Positions 62,489 through 64,000 of a stretch of 64,000 nt of DNA are shown piece by piece (the first letter of the stretch is position 1; each line of letters begins with the position of its first letter). Source of the DNA: PFJX01 sp044227325 (lineage in GTDB: Bacteria; Pseudomonadota; Gammaproteobacteria; Burkholderiales; Thiobacillaceae); contig JBGAFI010000019.1 in assembly GCA_044227325.1 (NCBI GenBank), forward strand, positions 13,495 to 77,494. Reading direction: 5' to 3'. The notes under the pieces were generated by a model. That model saw only the letters and a program-made list of their open reading frames with translations. It was not told the origin of the DNA and made no database searches. A program made the translations under genes and the position numbers.

Positions 62489-63838
62489 ATGGCTGTGACG
62501 ACTGTGGATAGCCCGGATCTGGCCATCTCGGTTGGAGAATTGAATCGACAGGTTCGTCTCGCGCTGGAAAAGACACTCCCGTCTTGTCGTGTGCGCGGCG
62601 AGATCGCCAACTACAGCCGTGCTGGTTCAGGCCATTGGTACTTCACCCTGAAGGATGGGCAGGCCAGCGTTCGCTGCGTCATGTTCAGGCCGCGCAATCA
62701 ATTCGTCGACTGGACTCCTCGGGACGGCGACCAGGTCGAGATCCGCGCCCAGCCCACATTGTACGAACAGCGAGGCGATTACCAGTTGCTTGTGGATGCG
62801 ATGCGCAAGGCGGGCCAAGGCGCGCTCTTCGAGGCATTCCTCAAACTGAAAGGAAAACTGGAATCCGAAGGCTTGTTTTCCCAGGACCGGAAACGACGCA
62901 TTTCCCAGTTTCCACACGCCATCGGCATCGTCACCTCCCCCCAGGCCGCCGCGTTGCGGGATGTGCTCACGACATTGCGCGCCAGATGGACGGCCTGCCG
63001 CGTGATCCTCTATCCAGCTCCGGTACAAGGGGACGACGCGCCGAAAGCCCTCGCGGCCGCGATTGCCGCAGCGGGCCTGCGCCGTGAGTGCGACACCCTG
63101 CTTCTCGTGCGAGGCGGAGGCAGTCTCGAGGATTTGTCCGTATTCAACGATGAGACCCTTGCCAGGACCATTGCGGCTTCCCCCATCCCCGTCATTTCCG
63201 GTGTTGGTCACGAAACGGATTTCACCATCGCGGATTTCGTCGCCGATCTACGCGCGCCAACTCCGACCGGGGCCGCGCAGATGGCGACGCCATCCCGCAT
63301 CGACATTGGCCGGCAGCTTGAACACCTTCGCTCCCGATACGACCAGGGTCTCCTCAGATTGCTGCAAAACCGCAGTCAGCAACTGGATGGCCTGCGCAGG
63401 CGCGTGGCACATCCACGGGAACGCGTCGATTTCCAACGCCAGCAACTCAAGCATCTGGTTTGGCGTTTGGGCATGGTGATGCAGGGCCGTGTGCAGCGTG
63501 ACAATGCACGACTGCAAAGTTTGCGTCCCTTGTTATCCGCAACGCCAATCAACGTGGCCGCCAAGAAAGAGCGGCTATCCCAATGCAGAATGCGGCTTGT
63601 CGATGCCCGCACAGATTGTTTGAAGCGCCACCAGGACGGCCTGCGTAACCTACGTTCCCACCTCGAGCTTCTGAGCCCGGCCGCGATATTGGCGCGCGGC
63701 TATAGCATCGTCCGCGACGAGCGGCAGCGGATTATTCGCGATTCCCGCCAAGTCCGTGTTGGACAAGCAGTTGAAATCGTTCTGGGCCGTGGTCGCTTTG
63801 GAGCGACGGTCGACGAAGTCGGTGAGGCAGGGAAATAG
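62489..63838 (+). CDS. xseA: exodeoxyribonuclease VII large subunit
   Basis: A 449-residue nuclease subunit. The N-terminal OB fold has V-R-G-E-I-A-N-Y, the catalytic domain has R-G-G-G-S-L-E-D-L and G-H-E-T-D-F-T, and a coiled-coil C-terminal part follows. The start at 62489 follows a GGGGG-type box. xseB is not visible downstream; the next feature is the rRNA operon end. Confidence 0.96.
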   Translation: MAVTTVDSPDLAISVGELNRQVRLALEKTLPSCRVRGEIANYSRAGSGHWYFTLKDGQASVRCVMFRPRNQFVDWTPRDGDQVEIRAQPTLYEQRGDYQLLVDAMRKAGQGALFEAFLKLKGKLESEGLFSQDRKRRISQFPHAIGIVTSPQAAALRDVLTTLRARWTACRVILYPAPVQGDDAPKALAAAIAAAGLRRECDTLLLVRGGGSLEDLSVFNDETLARTIAASPIPVISGVGHETDFTIADFVADLRAPTPTGAAQMATPSRIDIGRQLEHLRSRYDQGLLRLLQNRSQQLDGLRRRVAHPRERVDFQRQQLKHLVWRLGMVMQGRVQRDNARLQSLRPLLSATPINVAAKKERLSQCRMRLVDARTDCLKRHQDGLRNLRSHLELLSPAAILARGYSIVRDERQRIIRDSRQVRVGQAVEIVLGRGRFGATVDEVGEAGK

Positions 63839-63869
63839 TGTCCTGGCGATAACCGGGCGCCAAAAGCGA

Positions 63870-63898
63870 AAGCGCCGCATCTATGAGATGCGGCGCTT
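63870..63898 (-). terminator. terminator of the rRNA operon
   Basis: A 13-bp stem (AAGCGCCGCATCT with AGATGCGGCGCTT) and 3-base loop. On the minus strand it is 12 bases beyond the 5S 3' end and followed by a T-rich stretch (TTCGCTTTTGG). It would also stop xseA transcripts from the other side. Confidence 0.9.
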
Positions 63899-63910
63899 AA
63901 GGGTGTAGGA

Positions 63911-64000
63911 GTCTGGCGATGACCTACTTTCGCCGGCGAAGTACCGACTATCATTGGCGCGGGGGCGTTTCACGGTCCTGTTCGGGAAGGGAAGGTGTGG
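63911..64000 (-). rRNA. rrf: 5S ribosomal RNA, 3' part
   Basis: The minus strand reads as the 3' 90 bases of a bacterial 5S rRNA, including the C-C-G-A-A-C loop region and a 3' stem ending near 63911. The 5' part lies beyond the right edge, so a 16S-23S-5S operon on the minus strand is expected there. Confidence 0.93.

Overview
The window is a GC-rich, densely packed bacterial chromosome segment with about 75 protein genes, three complete tRNA genes and the 3' part of a 5S rRNA gene at the right edge. Gene order and protein types point to a Betaproteobacterium. The long minus-strand run mlaFEDCB - ABC exporter - ibaG - murA - his genes - hinT - tatABC is the classical betaproteobacterial arrangement, and so is the run yicC/gmk next to a Ser/Thr kinase and phosphatase, rph, rdgB and hemW. 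A rhodanese - tusA - dsrE2-like sulfur-transfer cluster, a phosphoribulokinase-family protein and an EpsD-like lipoprotein fit a Thiobacillus/Sulfuricella/Rhodocyclales-type organism. I cannot name the genus from this sequence alone.

Layout. 0-3.5 kb: an EpsD-like lipoprotein (probably the edge of an exopolysaccharide locus), PhoH, Bcp and tRNA-Ser(GGA). 3.6-7.7 kb: a plus-strand operon of a polyprenyl-phosphate-sugar synthase-like GT2, a VTT (TVP38/TMEM64) membrane protein, an ArnT-like GT39 and an aldo/keto reductase. 7.8-9.8 kb: HU, a cupin and an ammonium transporter. 10-25.2 kb: the minus-strand tat/his/murA/ABC/mla block, with all histidine pathway enzymes except HisZ, HisN and PRPP synthesis. 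25.2-26.7 kb: a DUF72-like remnant and a secreted, methionine-rich 13-residue-repeat protein that I consider the most novel object here. 26.8-33.7 kb: cysS, glnS, a TPR protein and an L,D-transpeptidase sharing a C-terminal domain, ppiB and lpxH. 33.6-38.2 kb: two unknown exported proteins, a FadL/OmpP1 channel of lower GC, and the sulfur-transfer cluster with matching palindromic operators and a broken dsrE2. 38.3-44.6 kb: tRNA-Thr(CGT), ispB, tRNA-Pro(CGG), two YceI proteins with cytochrome b561, folE and small membrane proteins, DoxX and a phosphoribulokinase homologue with altered active-site residues. 44.7-52.7 kb: an RND efflux pump lacking its outer-membrane partner, hemW, and a histidine kinase / REC-TPR pair. 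52.8-58.4 kb: rdgB, rph, a PP2C phosphatase and Ser/Thr kinase, yicC, gmk and ppnP. 58.4-64 kb: argG, a DUF2283 protein, argF, argD, xseA and the end of a minus-strand rRNA operon.

Most genes are core housekeeping. The genes that set this genome apart are the sulfur cluster with its operators, the repeat protein, the polyprenyl-sugar module, the unusual phosphoribulokinase homologue and the signalling pair. One dispersed palindromic repeat family occurs twice, once inside the RND pump gene without breaking its reading frame.
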